Assembly (NCBI RefSeq): GCF_900109605.1
Contig: NZ_FOAM01000015.1
Coordinates: forward strand, 62,001-126,000
Length of the DNA: 64,000 nucleotides
Origin: Xaviernesmea oryzae
Lineage (GTDB): Bacteria; Pseudomonadota; Alphaproteobacteria; Rhizobiales; Rhizobiaceae
Direction: 5' to 3'
The position numbers and the translations under genes are program-made. The notes under the pieces are model-generated. The model did no database searches and was not told where the DNA came from. It saw nothing but the letters and a program-made list of their open reading frames with translations. Shown in pieces: positions 16,726 through 25,865 of this stretch (the stretch's first letter is position 1; each line of letters opens with the position of its first letter).

Positions 16726-19700
16726 ATGAAAAAAGGCGATCACCTCTTCCTCGTCGACGGTTCGGGCTTCATCTTCCGCGCCTTCCACGCCATCCCGCCC
16801 TTGACCCGGAAATCCGATGGCCTGCCGGTCAATGCGGTCTCCGGCTTCTGCAACATGCTGTGGAAGCTTTTGACCGATGCCCGCGATACCTCCGTTGGCG
16901 TGACGCCGACGCATTTCGCGGTGATCTTCGACTATTCCTCCAAGACCTTCCGCAATGCGCTTTATGACCAGTACAAGGCCAATCGCACCGCGCCGCCCGA
17001 AGAGCTGGTGCCGCAATTCGGGCTGATCCGCCATGCGACCCGCGCCTTCAACCTGCCCTGCATCGAGATGGAAGGCTTCGAGGCGGACGACCTGATCGCC
17101 ACCTATGCCAGGCTGGCCGAAGAGGCCGGCGGCGATGTCACCATCGTTTCCTCCGACAAGGACCTGATGCAGCTCGTGACATCTTGCGTGTCGATGTATG
17201 ACAGCATGAAGGACAAGCAGATCGGCATTGCCGAAGTCATCGAGAAATGGGGCGTGCCGCCGGAAAAGATGGTGGATCTCCAGGCGCTGACGGGCGATTC
17301 GACCGACAATGTGCCGGGCATTCCTGGCATCGGGCCGAAAACGGCGGCGCAGCTGCTCGCCGATTACGGCGATCTCGACACGCTGCTGTCGCGCGCCGGC
17401 GAGATCAAGCAGGCCAAGCGCCGCGAGAACATCGTCGGCAATGCGGAGCTTGCCCGCCTTTCGCGCGAGCTGGTGCGGCTGAAGAACGACGTGCCGGTGC
17501 CGATGGCACTGGAGGAGCTGCATCTCGAGCCGCAGGACGGGCCGAAGCTGATCGCCTTCCTCAAGGCGATGGAATTCACCACGCTGACGCGCCGCGTCGC
17601 CGCCGCCACGGACACCGATGCCGAGGCCGTTGAGGCCGCGAGCGTGCCGGTGGAATGGGGCGCGGCCGCTCATGGGCCCGACCTCGACAAGGGCGAGCTC
17701 TCCGGGCAAGGCGGGGCAGGCGGCACGCCGGCCAACGCAGCTTCGGGCGAAAGCGCCGAGGATGCCGCCGCCGTCTTCGCGGCCAAGCCGCCTTCGCCTG
17801 TCGAAACGGCGCTGACGCCGGAGCGGCTGGCAGACGAGCGCGCCAATGCTTTCGGCGCCGCCAAGATCGACTGCGAGGCCTATCTGACACTGCGCGATCT
17901 GCCCGCGCTCGAAGCCTTCATCGCGGCTGCGCGCGACAGCGGCGTGGTCGCCTTCGACACCGAGACCAATTCGCTCGACGCCATGCGCGCCGATCTCGTC
18001 GGCTTCTCGCTGGCCTATGCCGATCTCGCCGCCGACCCTTCAGGCCTGGCGATCCGCGCCGCCTATGTGCCGCTCTTGCATAAGCAGGGTCTGGGCGATC
18101 TTCTGGGCGGCGGCATGGTCGAGGGCCAGATCCCGGTGGGTCAGGCGCTGGGAGCGCTGAAGACCCTGCTCGAAGACGAGACGGTGCTGAAGGTCGCTCA
18201 GAACCTGAAATACGACTATCTCGTCATGAAGCGCCATGGTGTGACCCTGCGCGGCTTCGATGACACTATGCTGATGTCCTATGTCACCGATGCCGGCGCC
18301 GGCAATCATGGCATGGATGTGCTGTCCGAGCGCTGGCTCAATCACCAGCCGATTGCCTATAAGGATGTCGCCGGCAGCGGCAAATCCATGGTCACCTTCG
18401 ACCATGTGCCGATTGACCGTGCCACGGCCTACGCGGCCGAGGATGCCGACGTCACGCTCAGGCTCTGGTTCGTGCTGAAGGCACGCCTGGCGGCCAAGCG
18501 GCTGAACACGGTCTATGAGCGGCTGGAGCGGCCGCTGGTGCCGGTGCTGGCCGATATGGAGGCGCGCGGCATCTCGATCGACCGCCAGATCCTGTCGCGG
18601 CTGTCAGGCGAGCTGGCGCAGAAGGCCGCCGCTTTCGAGCACGAGATCTATGCGCTGGCCGGCGAAAGCTTCAATATCGGAAGCCCCAAGCAGCTCGGCG
18701 ATATTCTCTTCGGCCGCATGGGGCTTCCCGGCGCCTCGAAGACGCGCACCGGCCAATGGTCGACCTCGGCCCAGGTGCTGGAAGATCTGGCGGCGGCCGG
18801 TCATGAGCTGCCGCGCAAGATCGTCGACTGGCGCCAGCTGACCAAGCTGAAATCAACCTATACGGATGCGCTGCCAAGCTTCGTGCATCCTGAGACCCAT
18901 CGGGTACACACCTCCTTCGCGATGGCTGCCACCACCACGGGCCGGCTCTCCTCCTCCGAGCCGAACCTGCAGAACATTCCGATCCGCACGGCCGAAGGCC
19001 GCAAGATCCGCACGGCCTTCATCGCCACGCCGGGCCACAAGCTGATCTCGGCCGATTACAGCCAGATCGAGCTGCGCGTGCTCGCCCATGTCGCCGAGAT
19101 CCCGCAGCTGCGCCAGGCCTTCGCCGACGGGATCGACATTCACGCGATGACCGCGTCGGAAATGTTCGGCGTGCCGGTGGACGGCATGCCGAGCGAGATC
19201 CGCCGCCGCGCCAAGGCGATCAATTTCGGCATCATCTACGGCATCTCCGCCTTCGGCCTCGCCAACCAGCTGTCGATCGAGCGAAGCGAAGCAGGCGATT
19301 ACATCAAGCGCTATTTCGAGCGCTTCCCCGGCATTCGAGATTATATGGAGGCGACCAAGGCCTTTGCCCGCGAGAACGGCTATGTCGAAACCATCTTCGG
19401 CCGCCGGGCGCATTATCCCGAGATCCGCTCGTCCAATCCGTCGATGCGCGCCTTCAACGAGCGCGCGGCGATCAATGCGCCGATCCAGGGTTCGGCCGCC
19501 GACATCATCCGCCGGGCGATGGTGCGCATGGAGCCGGCCTTGGTCGAGGCGGGGCTGGAGGCGCGCGTGCGCATGCTGCTGCAGGTGCATGACGAGCTGA
19601 TCTTCGAAGTCGAGGACGAGGATGTCACGCGCGCCATTCCGGTGATCACCTCGATCATGGAGGATGCGGCCTTGCCGGCCCTGAACCTCCGCGTTCCGCT

Positions 19701-19746
19701 CAAGGTGGAGGCCCGGGCCGCCCAGAACTGGGACGAGGCGCACTGA
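16726..19746 (+). CDS. polA: DNA polymerase I
   Basis: A 1006-residue repair and Okazaki-fragment polymerase with all three domains. 5'-3' exonuclease: 'MKKGDHLFLVDGSGFIFRAFHA' start, 'EGFEADDLIATYA' and 'GIPGIGPKTAAQLL'. A long Ala/Gly-rich linker follows (roughly residues 300-370). 3'-5' proofreading exonuclease is intact, with Asp411 and Glu413 in 'VAFDTETNSLD'. Family-A polymerase: 'SADYSQIELRVLAH', O-helix 'RRAKAINFGIIYGIS' and the catalytic HDE at 955-957. The start ATG 16726 is chosen because the conserved N-terminus begins there; the frame is open much further upstream. No good ribosome site is seen. Confidence 0.96.
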   Translation: MKKGDHLFLVDGSGFIFRAFHAIPPLTRKSDGLPVNAVSGFCNMLWKLLTDARDTSVGVTPTHFAVIFDYSSKTFRNALYDQYKANRTAPPEELVPQFGLIRHATRAFNLPCIEMEGFEADDLIATYARLAEEAGGDVTIVSSDKDLMQLVTSCVSMYDSMKDKQIGIAEVIEKWGVPPEKMVDLQALTGDSTDNVPGIPGIGPKTAAQLLADYGDLDTLLSRAGEIKQAKRRENIVGNAELARLSRELVRLKNDVPVPMALEELHLEPQDGPKLIAFLKAMEFTTLTRRVAAATDTDAEAVEAASVPVEWGAAAHGPDLDKGELSGQGGAGGTPANAASGESAEDAAAVFAAKPPSPVETALTPERLADERANAFGAAKIDCEAYLTLRDLPALEAFIAAARDSGVVAFDTETNSLDAMRADLVGFSLAYADLAADPSGLAIRAAYVPLLHKQGLGDLLGGGMVEGQIPVGQALGALKTLLEDETVLKVAQNLKYDYLVMKRHGVTLRGFDDTMLMSYVTDAGAGNHGMDVLSERWLNHQPIAYKDVAGSGKSMVTFDHVPIDRATAYAAEDADVTLRLWFVLKARLAAKRLNTVYERLERPLVPVLADMEARGISIDRQILSRLSGELAQKAAAFEHEIYALAGESFNIGSPKQLGDILFGRMGLPGASKTRTGQWSTSAQVLEDLAAAGHELPRKIVDWRQLTKLKSTYTDALPSFVHPETHRVHTSFAMAATTTGRLSSSEPNLQNIPIRTAEGRKIRTAFIATPGHKLISADYSQIELRVLAHVAEIPQLRQAFADGIDIHAMTASEMFGVPVDGMPSEIRRRAKAINFGIIYGISAFGLANQLSIERSEAGDYIKRYFERFPGIRDYMEATKAFARENGYVETIFGRRAHYPEIRSSNPSMRAFNERAAINAPIQGSAADIIRRAMVRMEPALVEAGLEARVRMLLQVHDELIFEVEDEDVTRAIPVITSIMEDAALPALNLRVPLKVEARAAQNWDEAH

Positions 19747-19898
19747 GCCGCCTCGTCCGATACGCTTCAAGAATAAGGCCCCATGACCATGCCGCCCAAG
19801 GCATGGCGTTAAAGGGGTCGGGTAACAACAGACGCAATGCATCGAGTGGCCCATGGCCGGCTCACGGAATGGCATGCGCGACAACTGGAGATACCGTG

Positions 19899-20882
19899 AT
19901 GGCAGCCTTTACCTTTCCCGTTTTCGATCTCGGCCGGTTCGAACAGTCGGATGGCGAGGCGCGCAAGGCGCTCGGCGCCGAGGTCGACCGCATCTGCCGG
20001 GAAACCGGTTTTCTGGCGATCCGCAATCACGGGGTCGACCAGACGGTGATCGATGCGGTGTGGCAGGCGGCGCGGCGCTTTTTCGATCTGCCGGCTGAGG
20101 AGAAGCAGAAGGCGCGGGCTCCTTATAAGGGCTATCCCTATGGCTATCTCGGGCCGGAGCTCGAGGCACTTGCCCGCTCGCGCGATATCGACAGCCCGCC
20201 AGACCTGAAAGAAAGTTTCAATGGCGGCCCCTTGCGCGTGCCGGACGGCATGCATGACGAGACCGCCTTGTCCTTCTGTTATGCCGCAACGATCTGGCCA
20301 GATGCGCCGCATGGGTTCGTCGAGGCCTGGCAGACCTATTATCGAGCGATGGAAGATCTCGCGGCGCGGATCATGCGGCTCTTTGCCGTGGCGCTGCATC
20401 TGCCGGAGAACTATTTCGATGCATTTATCGACGCGCCGATCTCGGCGCTCCGGGCGCTGAACTATCCCGAGCAGCATGTTCCGCCGAAACCCGGGCAGCT
20501 GCGCGCCGGCGCCCATACCGATTATGGCAGCCTGACCATCCTCTTGCCGCAGGAAGGATCGCGCGGGCTCGAAATCATCACGCCCGATGGTCAATGGACC
20601 CCGGTGCCGCCGGTTCCAGGCGCCTTCGTCATCAATATCGGCGACCTCATGGCGCGCTGGACCAACGATCGCTGGGTCTCGACCCTGCACCGTGTCGTCA
20701 ATCCCCCGGCGCAGGAAGGCGGTCTCGACCGGCGCCAATCGCTGGCCTTCTTCCACCAGCCGAACTGGATGGCCGAGATCACCGTTCTCGACGCCTGCCT
20801 TGCGGAGGGTGAGACGGCAAAATATCCCCCCGTTCTCTCCGGTCCCTATCTGATGGGCAAGTTTACCTCGACGGCGGCCTGA
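19899..20882 (+). CDS. 2-oxoglutarate/Fe(II)-dependent dioxygenase (isopenicillin-N-synthase-like)
   Basis: A 327-residue non-heme iron oxygenase of the isopenicillin N synthase/gibberellin oxidase superfamily. The N-terminal DIOX_N domain runs from 'FPVFDLGRFEQ' to about residue 110. The catalytic jelly-roll holds the facial triad His206, Asp208 ('GAHTDYGSLTIL') and His264 ('TLHRVVNP'). The 2-oxoglutarate carboxylate motif is Arg279-x-Ser281. The start ATG 19899 has TGGAG at 19886-19890. Bacterial members act on varied amino acids and small molecules, so the substrate is open. purU follows on the same strand, 250 bases on, behind a repeat-rich leader. Confidence 0.88.
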   Translation: MAAFTFPVFDLGRFEQSDGEARKALGAEVDRICRETGFLAIRNHGVDQTVIDAVWQAARRFFDLPAEEKQKARAPYKGYPYGYLGPELEALARSRDIDSPPDLKESFNGGPLRVPDGMHDETALSFCYAATIWPDAPHGFVEAWQTYYRAMEDLAARIMRLFAVALHLPENYFDAFIDAPISALRALNYPEQHVPPKPGQLRAGAHTDYGSLTILLPQEGSRGLEIITPDGQWTPVPPVPGAFVINIGDLMARWTNDRWVSTLHRVVNPPAQEGGLDRRQSLAFFHQPNWMAEITVLDACLAEGETAKYPPVLSGPYLMGKFTSTAA

Positions 20883-20896
20883 TTGGGCATCGCTCA

Positions 20897-20941
20897 GATC
20901 TTGCATGGATCTTGCAATCTCTCGCGAGAATTCTTGCAAGA
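20897..20941. promoter_or_regulatory. Nested repeat/palindrome cluster before purU
   Basis: GATCTTGCA occurs as a direct repeat at 20897-20905 and 20908-20916. TCTTGCAA (20910-20917) is matched by inverted TTGCAAGA (20934-20941). Between them is the perfect 10-bp palindrome TCTCGCGAGA (20920-20929). The cluster lies 15 bases after the oxygenase stop and about 190 before purU. It could be a regulator operator or a transcript hairpin; no known consensus is recognised. Confidence 0.5.
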
Positions 20942-21132
20942 GGCCGGCCCTAACCTGCCCCTTTTGCCCTCTCTCTGTCAGCCTGAGAGAATGCAGGCGC
21001 CGGACGCGCGCCGCTGCTTGCCTGCGCCGGCAGCCCGCTGCTAGCCCTTGTGCGACAGGCGGCAGCGTGCGGGCCGGAGGAGGCCCCAGCCGCGGAGAGC
21101 GCGACATGCGCGAGGGATCGCAGGAGGATGGG

Positions 21133-22053
21133 ATGCTGAGGCAAGAGGATCAAGCCGGTCATCTGGCGGCTGGAACAAGGGCGCTTGACGCTGCGGCGCA
21201 GCCCCAGCATCGTGCGATCCTCACTTTGTCCTGCGAAGATCGGCCAGGCATCGTCGCGGCGGTGACCACCGAGCTTGCGGCCATCGGCGCCAACATCGCC
21301 GAGAGCGCGCAGTTCTGGGACCGCCAGACCAACCGCTTCTTCATGCGGATCGCCGTTCAGCTTCCGTCCGGCATTGGCCGTGAGGATCTGGAGCGCTGTC
21401 TGAAGGCACCGGTCGAACGCTTCGGCCTGAAGGTGAGCCTGACGGATGGCGATCGCAAACCGCGGATCCTCATCCTGGTTTCGCGCTTCGACCATGCGCT
21501 GCTGCATCTGCTCTATCAGATCCGCGCCGGCTGGCTGCAGGCCGACGTGGTGGCCATCGTCTCCAACCATGCCGACAGCGCCCGCACGGCCGAACTCGAA
21601 GGCATTCCCTATCATCATTGGCCGGTGACGAAGGAGACCAAGGCGGAGCAGGAGGCGCGGCTTCTGGCGCTGATCCAGGAAACCGGGGCGGAGCTGGTGA
21701 TCCTCGCGCGCTATATGCAGGTCTTTTCCGATGGTCTGTCGAAGCGCCTTTACGGGCGGGCGATCAACATCCACCATTCCTTCCTGCCGAGTTTCAAGGG
21801 CGCCAAGCCCTATCACCAGGCGCATGAGCGCGGGGTAAAGCTGATCGGCGCCACGGCGCATTACGTGACCGGCGATCTCGACGAGGGGCCGATCATCGAG
21901 CAGGAGACCGAGCGCGTCACCCATGATCTGAACGCGGAGGATTTCGTTGCCACCGGCCGCGATATCGAGTCACGCGTGCTGGCCCGCGCGGTCAAGCTGC
22001 ATCTGGAGGCGCGCGTCATGCTGAACGGCCACAAGACCGTGGTGTTTCGCTGA
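21133..22053 (+). CDS. purU: Formyltetrahydrofolate deformylase
   Basis: A 306-residue enzyme that hydrolyses 10-formyl-THF to THF and formate, balancing one-carbon pools. The N-terminal ACT domain is at about residues 29-110 ('LTLSCEDRPGIVAAV'). The formyltransferase-fold catalytic domain has the expected Asn/His/Asp residues in 'AINIHHSFLPSFKGAKPY' and 'GDLDEGPIIEQ'. The start ATG 21133 is chosen because AGGAGG at 21122-21127 sits five bases before it; ATG 21106 is an alternative. The product is some 20 residues longer at the N-terminus than many PurU proteins. In some rhizobia purU sits with sarcosine/glycine genes; none are seen here. Confidence 0.93.
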   Translation: MLRQEDQAGHLAAGTRALDAAAQPQHRAILTLSCEDRPGIVAAVTTELAAIGANIAESAQFWDRQTNRFFMRIAVQLPSGIGREDLERCLKAPVERFGLKVSLTDGDRKPRILILVSRFDHALLHLLYQIRAGWLQADVVAIVSNHADSARTAELEGIPYHHWPVTKETKAEQEARLLALIQETGAELVILARYMQVFSDGLSKRLYGRAINIHHSFLPSFKGAKPYHQAHERGVKLIGATAHYVTGDLDEGPIIEQETERVTHDLNAEDFVATGRDIESRVLARAVKLHLEARVMLNGHKTVVFR

Positions 22054-22071
22054 GGCATCGAGGCCTTGGCT

Positions 22072-22704
22072 TCAGCTGCCGACCAGAGCGGCGGCGGGTT
22101 TGCGAAAGCTGTCGAACAGCCGTGCAAGGGCGGCACGGCCTTCCGTTTCGAGATCGAAATGCCGGCCGAAGAGCAGCCAATCGGTGACCAGCCCCTGCAC
22201 CATCCAGTGCAAGGTGCGGGTCGCCGATTCCGGCGTCCATGAGGCCGAAAGCGTGCCCTGCGTTTCCGCCCGGCGAAAGAAGCCTGCGAACAGCGCATCA
22301 TGGTCCTCGGTGATTTCGCGCTGCTTCTCCAGGACGGGCGCCAGTTCGCCGGAATAGTCGCAGCGCAAGAGGATGGTCAGGACGCGCTGGCGTTGTTCGT
22401 CCTTCGCCATGAGGCCGATCCATGTGCCGACGATCTCTTCGAGCCCGCCCAAGACATCGCGGCCCGAACAGTCGCAATCCTCGCGCACCATGTCCTCCTG
22501 GGGCATGGGCACGGCATCGGACAAGGCCAGGAACAGATCGCTCTTGCTGGCGAAGTGCCAATAGATAGCGCCACGGGTGACGCCGGCCGCCCTCGCCACC
22601 TCCTCCAGCGAGGAGGTGGACACGCCCTTTTCGTAAAAGACCCTCTCAGCCGCCGCGATGATCCGCGACCGGGTCTCTTCGGCTTCGGCCTTGGTGCGGC
22701 GCAT
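22072..22704 (-). CDS. TetR/AcrR family repressor of the adjacent RND pump
   Basis: A 210-residue TetR-family regulator. The helix-turn-helix is 'SLEEVARAAGVTRGAIYWHF' (about residues 32-51), preceded by 'ETRSRIIAAAERVFYEKGV'. The ligand domain 'AKDEQRQRVLTILLRCDYSGEL' and later helices resemble AcrR/TtgR repressors of drug pumps. It starts 5 bases after the acrB stop, making it the last gene of acrA-acrB-tetR. The likely operator is the 18-bp palindrome at 27358-27375, so the repressor would control its own transcript too (inference). Confidence 0.9.
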   Translation of the reverse strand: MRRTKAEAEETRSRIIAAAERVFYEKGVSTSSLEEVARAAGVTRGAIYWHFASKSDLFLALSDAVPMPQEDMVREDCDCSGRDVLGGLEEIVGTWIGLMAKDEQRQRVLTILLRCDYSGELAPVLEKQREITEDHDALFAGFFRRAETQGTLSASWTPESATRTLHWMVQGLVTDWLLFGRHFDLETEGRAALARLFDSFRKPAAALVGS

Positions 22705-22709
22705 GGCGC

Positions 22710-25700
22710 TTACTCGGCCGCCGCCGGCGTCGAGGCGGGCGGAGTGGCCGTGCTTTCCTTGCGCCGCCGGCCGAAGATCTTCATGACGAAGACGAAGAAC
22801 ACCGGCACGAAGAAGATCGCCAGGATCGTGGCCGAGATCATGCCGCCCATGACCCCGGTGCCGATGGCGCGCTGGCTGCCGGAACTTGCGCCCGAGGCGA
22901 TCACCAGCGGCAGCACGCCCAGCGTGAAGGCAAGCGAGGTCATCAGGATCGGCCGGAAGCGCAGATGCGCGGCTTCGATCGTGGCATCCGCCAGCGACTT
23001 GCCGGCCTCCATCTGCTCCTTGGCGAATTCGATGATCAGGATCGCATTCTTGGCCGAGAGACCGATGATCGTGATCAGGCCTACCTTGAAGTAGACGTCG
23101 TTCGCCATGTCGCGCAGGGTCACGGCGAGCACGGCGCCGATGACGCCGAGCGGCACCACCAGCATGACCGAGACGGGGATAGACCAGCTTTCATAGAGTG
23201 CTGCGAGGCAGAGGAAGACCAGCAGGCAGGAGAGCGCGATCAGCAGAGGCGCCTGGCTGCCGGACTGGATTTCCTGCAGCGACTGGCCGGTCCATTCATA
23301 GCCGAAGCCGCGCGGCAACTGCCCCATCAGCCGCTGCATCTCGGCAATCGCGTCGCCGGAGGAATAGCCCGGCTTCGTATCGCCGCTGATGCGCACGGAG
23401 GGATAGCCGTTGTAACCCACCGTCTGGGTCGGCGCCTTGGTCCAGTCGACGCTGGCGAAGGAGGAGATCGGCACCATGCCGCCATTGGAATTGCGGACGT
23501 TGAGGTTCAGGAGATCCGCCGTCTGCATGCGCTGGTTCTGATCCGCCTGCACGGTCACGCGCTGCATGCGTCCGGCATTCGGGAAGTCGTTGACATAGGT
23601 CGAGCCGAGATTGGTCGAGATCGTCGCATTGATGTCGGCGAAGGTCACGCCGAAGGTATTGGCCTTCTCCCGGTCGATGGTGATGACCGCCTGGGCGGCG
23701 TCGGGCATGCCTTCCACGCGAACGCCCGCGAGAATTGGGCTCTGGGCGGCAAGGCCGAGCAGCTGGTCGCGTGCCTGGGCGAGCGCAGTCGTGCCGAGAC
23801 CGGCGCGGTCCTGCAGGCGGAAGGAGAAGCCGCCTGTGGTGCCGAGCCCCTGGATCGGCGGCGGCGACAAAGCAAAGCTGATCGCATCCTTGATTTGCGA
23901 CATGGCCATGGTCGCGCGTCCGGCAATGGCCTGGGCGGCCGATTCCGGCCCTCTTTCGCTCCAGTCCTTCAGGGTCACGAAGGCGAGGCCGGCATTCTGG
24001 CCGGCGCCGAAGAAGGAGAAGCCATTGATCGCGACGATTCGGCTGACACCTTCTTCCTTGCCGAAAATGCCCTCCGCCTGTTCTATCACCTCGTCGGTGC
24101 GGTGCCCCGTCGCTTCGGAGGGCAGCTGCATCAGCACGATGACGAAGCCCTGGTCCTCGTCCGGCAGGAAGGAGGAGGGCAGGCGGATGAACATATAGCC
24201 GAGCGCGATCAGCACGACGAGATAGATCGCCATGAAGCGCCCGGTGCGGCGGATCAGCCAGGCGACCCAGCCGGAATAGCCATGGGAGGCGCGGTCGAAG
24301 CTGCGGTTGAACCAGCCGAAGAAGCCGCGCTTTTCGTGGTGATGGCCCTTCTGCACCTGCTTGAGGAAGCTGGCGCAGAGCGCCGGCGTCAGCGACAAGG
24401 CAAGCAGCGCCGAAAACAGGATCGACACCACCATGGTCAGCGAGAACTGCCGGTAGATGACGCCGACGGCGCCGGGGAAGAAGGCCATGGGAATGAAGAC
24501 CGAGGCCAGCACCAGCGTGATGCCGATGACCGCACCGGTGATCTGGCGCATGGCCTTGCGCGTCGCCTCCTTCGGCGTCAGCCCTTCCTCCGACATGATG
24601 CGCTCGACATTTTCCACGACGATGATCGCGTCGTCGACGAGAATGCCGATGGCGAGCACCATGCCGAACATGGTCAGCACATTGATGGAAAAGCCCATGG
24701 CCAACATCACCGCGCAGGTGCCGAGCAAGGCAACGGGCACGACGATGGTCGGGATCAGCGTGCAGCGGATGTTCTGCAGGAACAGGAACATCACGAGGAA
24801 GACGAGACCCACCGCTTCCAGAAGCGTATGCAGCACCTTCTCGATCGACACCTGCACGAAGGGCGAGGTGTCGTAGGGGATCGAATATTCGACGCCTGCG
24901 GGGAAGAAGGTGGCGAGCTCGTCCATGCGCGCCTTGATCGCTTCCGAGGTCGCCAGCGCATTGCCCGTCGGCGACAGCTGGACGCCGATGGCGGCCGAGG
25001 GCTGGCCGTTCAGCCGGGTGGAGAAGCCATAGCTTTCCGCGCCGACCTCGACACGCGCGACATCGCGCAGCCTGACCAGCGAGCCATCCGAATTGGCGCG
25101 CAGCACGATGGCGGCAAATTCCTCCGGCGTGGTCAGCTGGCCCTTGACCAGGACAGGCGCTGCAATCTGCTGGGTAATCGGATTGGGCTGGGCGCCGATC
25201 GAGCCGGCGGCAACCTGGGCGTTCTGCGCCCTAATGGCGGCGTTGACGTCGTCGGAAGTCAGCTTCAAGCCGACCATCTTGTCCGGATCGAGCCAGACGC
25301 GCATGGCACGTTGGCTGGCAAACAGCTGGGCACGGCCGACGCCTGGTACGCGCTGGATCTCGCTCAAAACATTTCGGTTGAGATAGTCGCCAAGGCCAAT
25401 GGCGTCGAGCGAGCCATCCGTCGAGGTGAGCGAGATGATGAGCAGGAAGCCGGAGCCCGCTTCTTCCACCTGCACGCCCTGCTGGGTGACGGTGGCGGGA
25501 AGGCGCGCCTCCACCCGGCGCACGCGGTTCTGCACGTCCACGGCTGCTTGGCCCGGGTCGGTGCCGGGCTCGAAGGTGACGGTGATCTCCGCCGAGCCAG
25601 AGGCGTTCGAGGTCGACTCGAAATAGAGCATCCCCTCGACGCCGTTCAGCTCATCCTCGATCAGCCGGGTGACGCTCTGATAGGTGTCGGAGGAGGAGGC

Positions 25701-25853
25701 GCCGGGATAGGTGGCGCTGATCGTGATCTGCGGCGGGGCGACCTGCGGATATTGCGAGATCGGCAGTTGCGGAATGGAGAGGGCGCCGCCGACCATGATG
25801 AAGATGGCCACGACCCAGGCGAAGATCGGCCTGTCGATAAAGAAGCTGGGCAT
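22710..25853 (-). CDS. acrB: RND multidrug efflux transporter, AcrB/HAE1 type
   Basis: A 1047-residue proton-driven inner-membrane pump of the hydrophobe/amphiphile efflux (HAE1) family, normal in length. The N-terminus is 'FFIDRPIFAWVVAIFIMVGG'. The proton-relay aspartates are in 'GILVDDAIIVVENVERIM' (TM4), and the matching lysine of TM10 is in 'GLSAKNAILIIEFAK'. Two large periplasmic loops with porter and docking subdomains are present. It works as a trimer with the AcrA-type adaptor, encoded 12 bases upstream. No outer-membrane channel gene (TolC/OprM type) is nearby, so one encoded elsewhere must be used. Confidence 0.96.
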   Translation of the reverse strand: MPSFFIDRPIFAWVVAIFIMVGGALSIPQLPISQYPQVAPPQITISATYPGASSSDTYQSVTRLIEDELNGVEGMLYFESTSNASGSAEITVTFEPGTDPGQAAVDVQNRVRRVEARLPATVTQQGVQVEEAGSGFLLIISLTSTDGSLDAIGLGDYLNRNVLSEIQRVPGVGRAQLFASQRAMRVWLDPDKMVGLKLTSDDVNAAIRAQNAQVAAGSIGAQPNPITQQIAAPVLVKGQLTTPEEFAAIVLRANSDGSLVRLRDVARVEVGAESYGFSTRLNGQPSAAIGVQLSPTGNALATSEAIKARMDELATFFPAGVEYSIPYDTSPFVQVSIEKVLHTLLEAVGLVFLVMFLFLQNIRCTLIPTIVVPVALLGTCAVMLAMGFSINVLTMFGMVLAIGILVDDAIIVVENVERIMSEEGLTPKEATRKAMRQITGAVIGITLVLASVFIPMAFFPGAVGVIYRQFSLTMVVSILFSALLALSLTPALCASFLKQVQKGHHHEKRGFFGWFNRSFDRASHGYSGWVAWLIRRTGRFMAIYLVVLIALGYMFIRLPSSFLPDEDQGFVIVLMQLPSEATGHRTDEVIEQAEGIFGKEEGVSRIVAINGFSFFGAGQNAGLAFVTLKDWSERGPESAAQAIAGRATMAMSQIKDAISFALSPPPIQGLGTTGGFSFRLQDRAGLGTTALAQARDQLLGLAAQSPILAGVRVEGMPDAAQAVITIDREKANTFGVTFADINATISTNLGSTYVNDFPNAGRMQRVTVQADQNQRMQTADLLNLNVRNSNGGMVPISSFASVDWTKAPTQTVGYNGYPSVRISGDTKPGYSSGDAIAEMQRLMGQLPRGFGYEWTGQSLQEIQSGSQAPLLIALSCLLVFLCLAALYESWSIPVSVMLVVPLGVIGAVLAVTLRDMANDVYFKVGLITIIGLSAKNAILIIEFAKEQMEAGKSLADATIEAAHLRFRPILMTSLAFTLGVLPLVIASGASSGSQRAIGTGVMGGMISATILAIFFVPVFFVFVMKIFGRRRKESTATPPASTPAAAE

Positions 25854-25865
25854 CGGGCTGATCCC

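Noticed and set aside
20942-21132. Known riboswitch (TPP, glycine, SAM or THF class) before purU
   Set aside because: A short CCTGAGAGA-like string occurs, but the conserved cores and pairing of those classes are not present.
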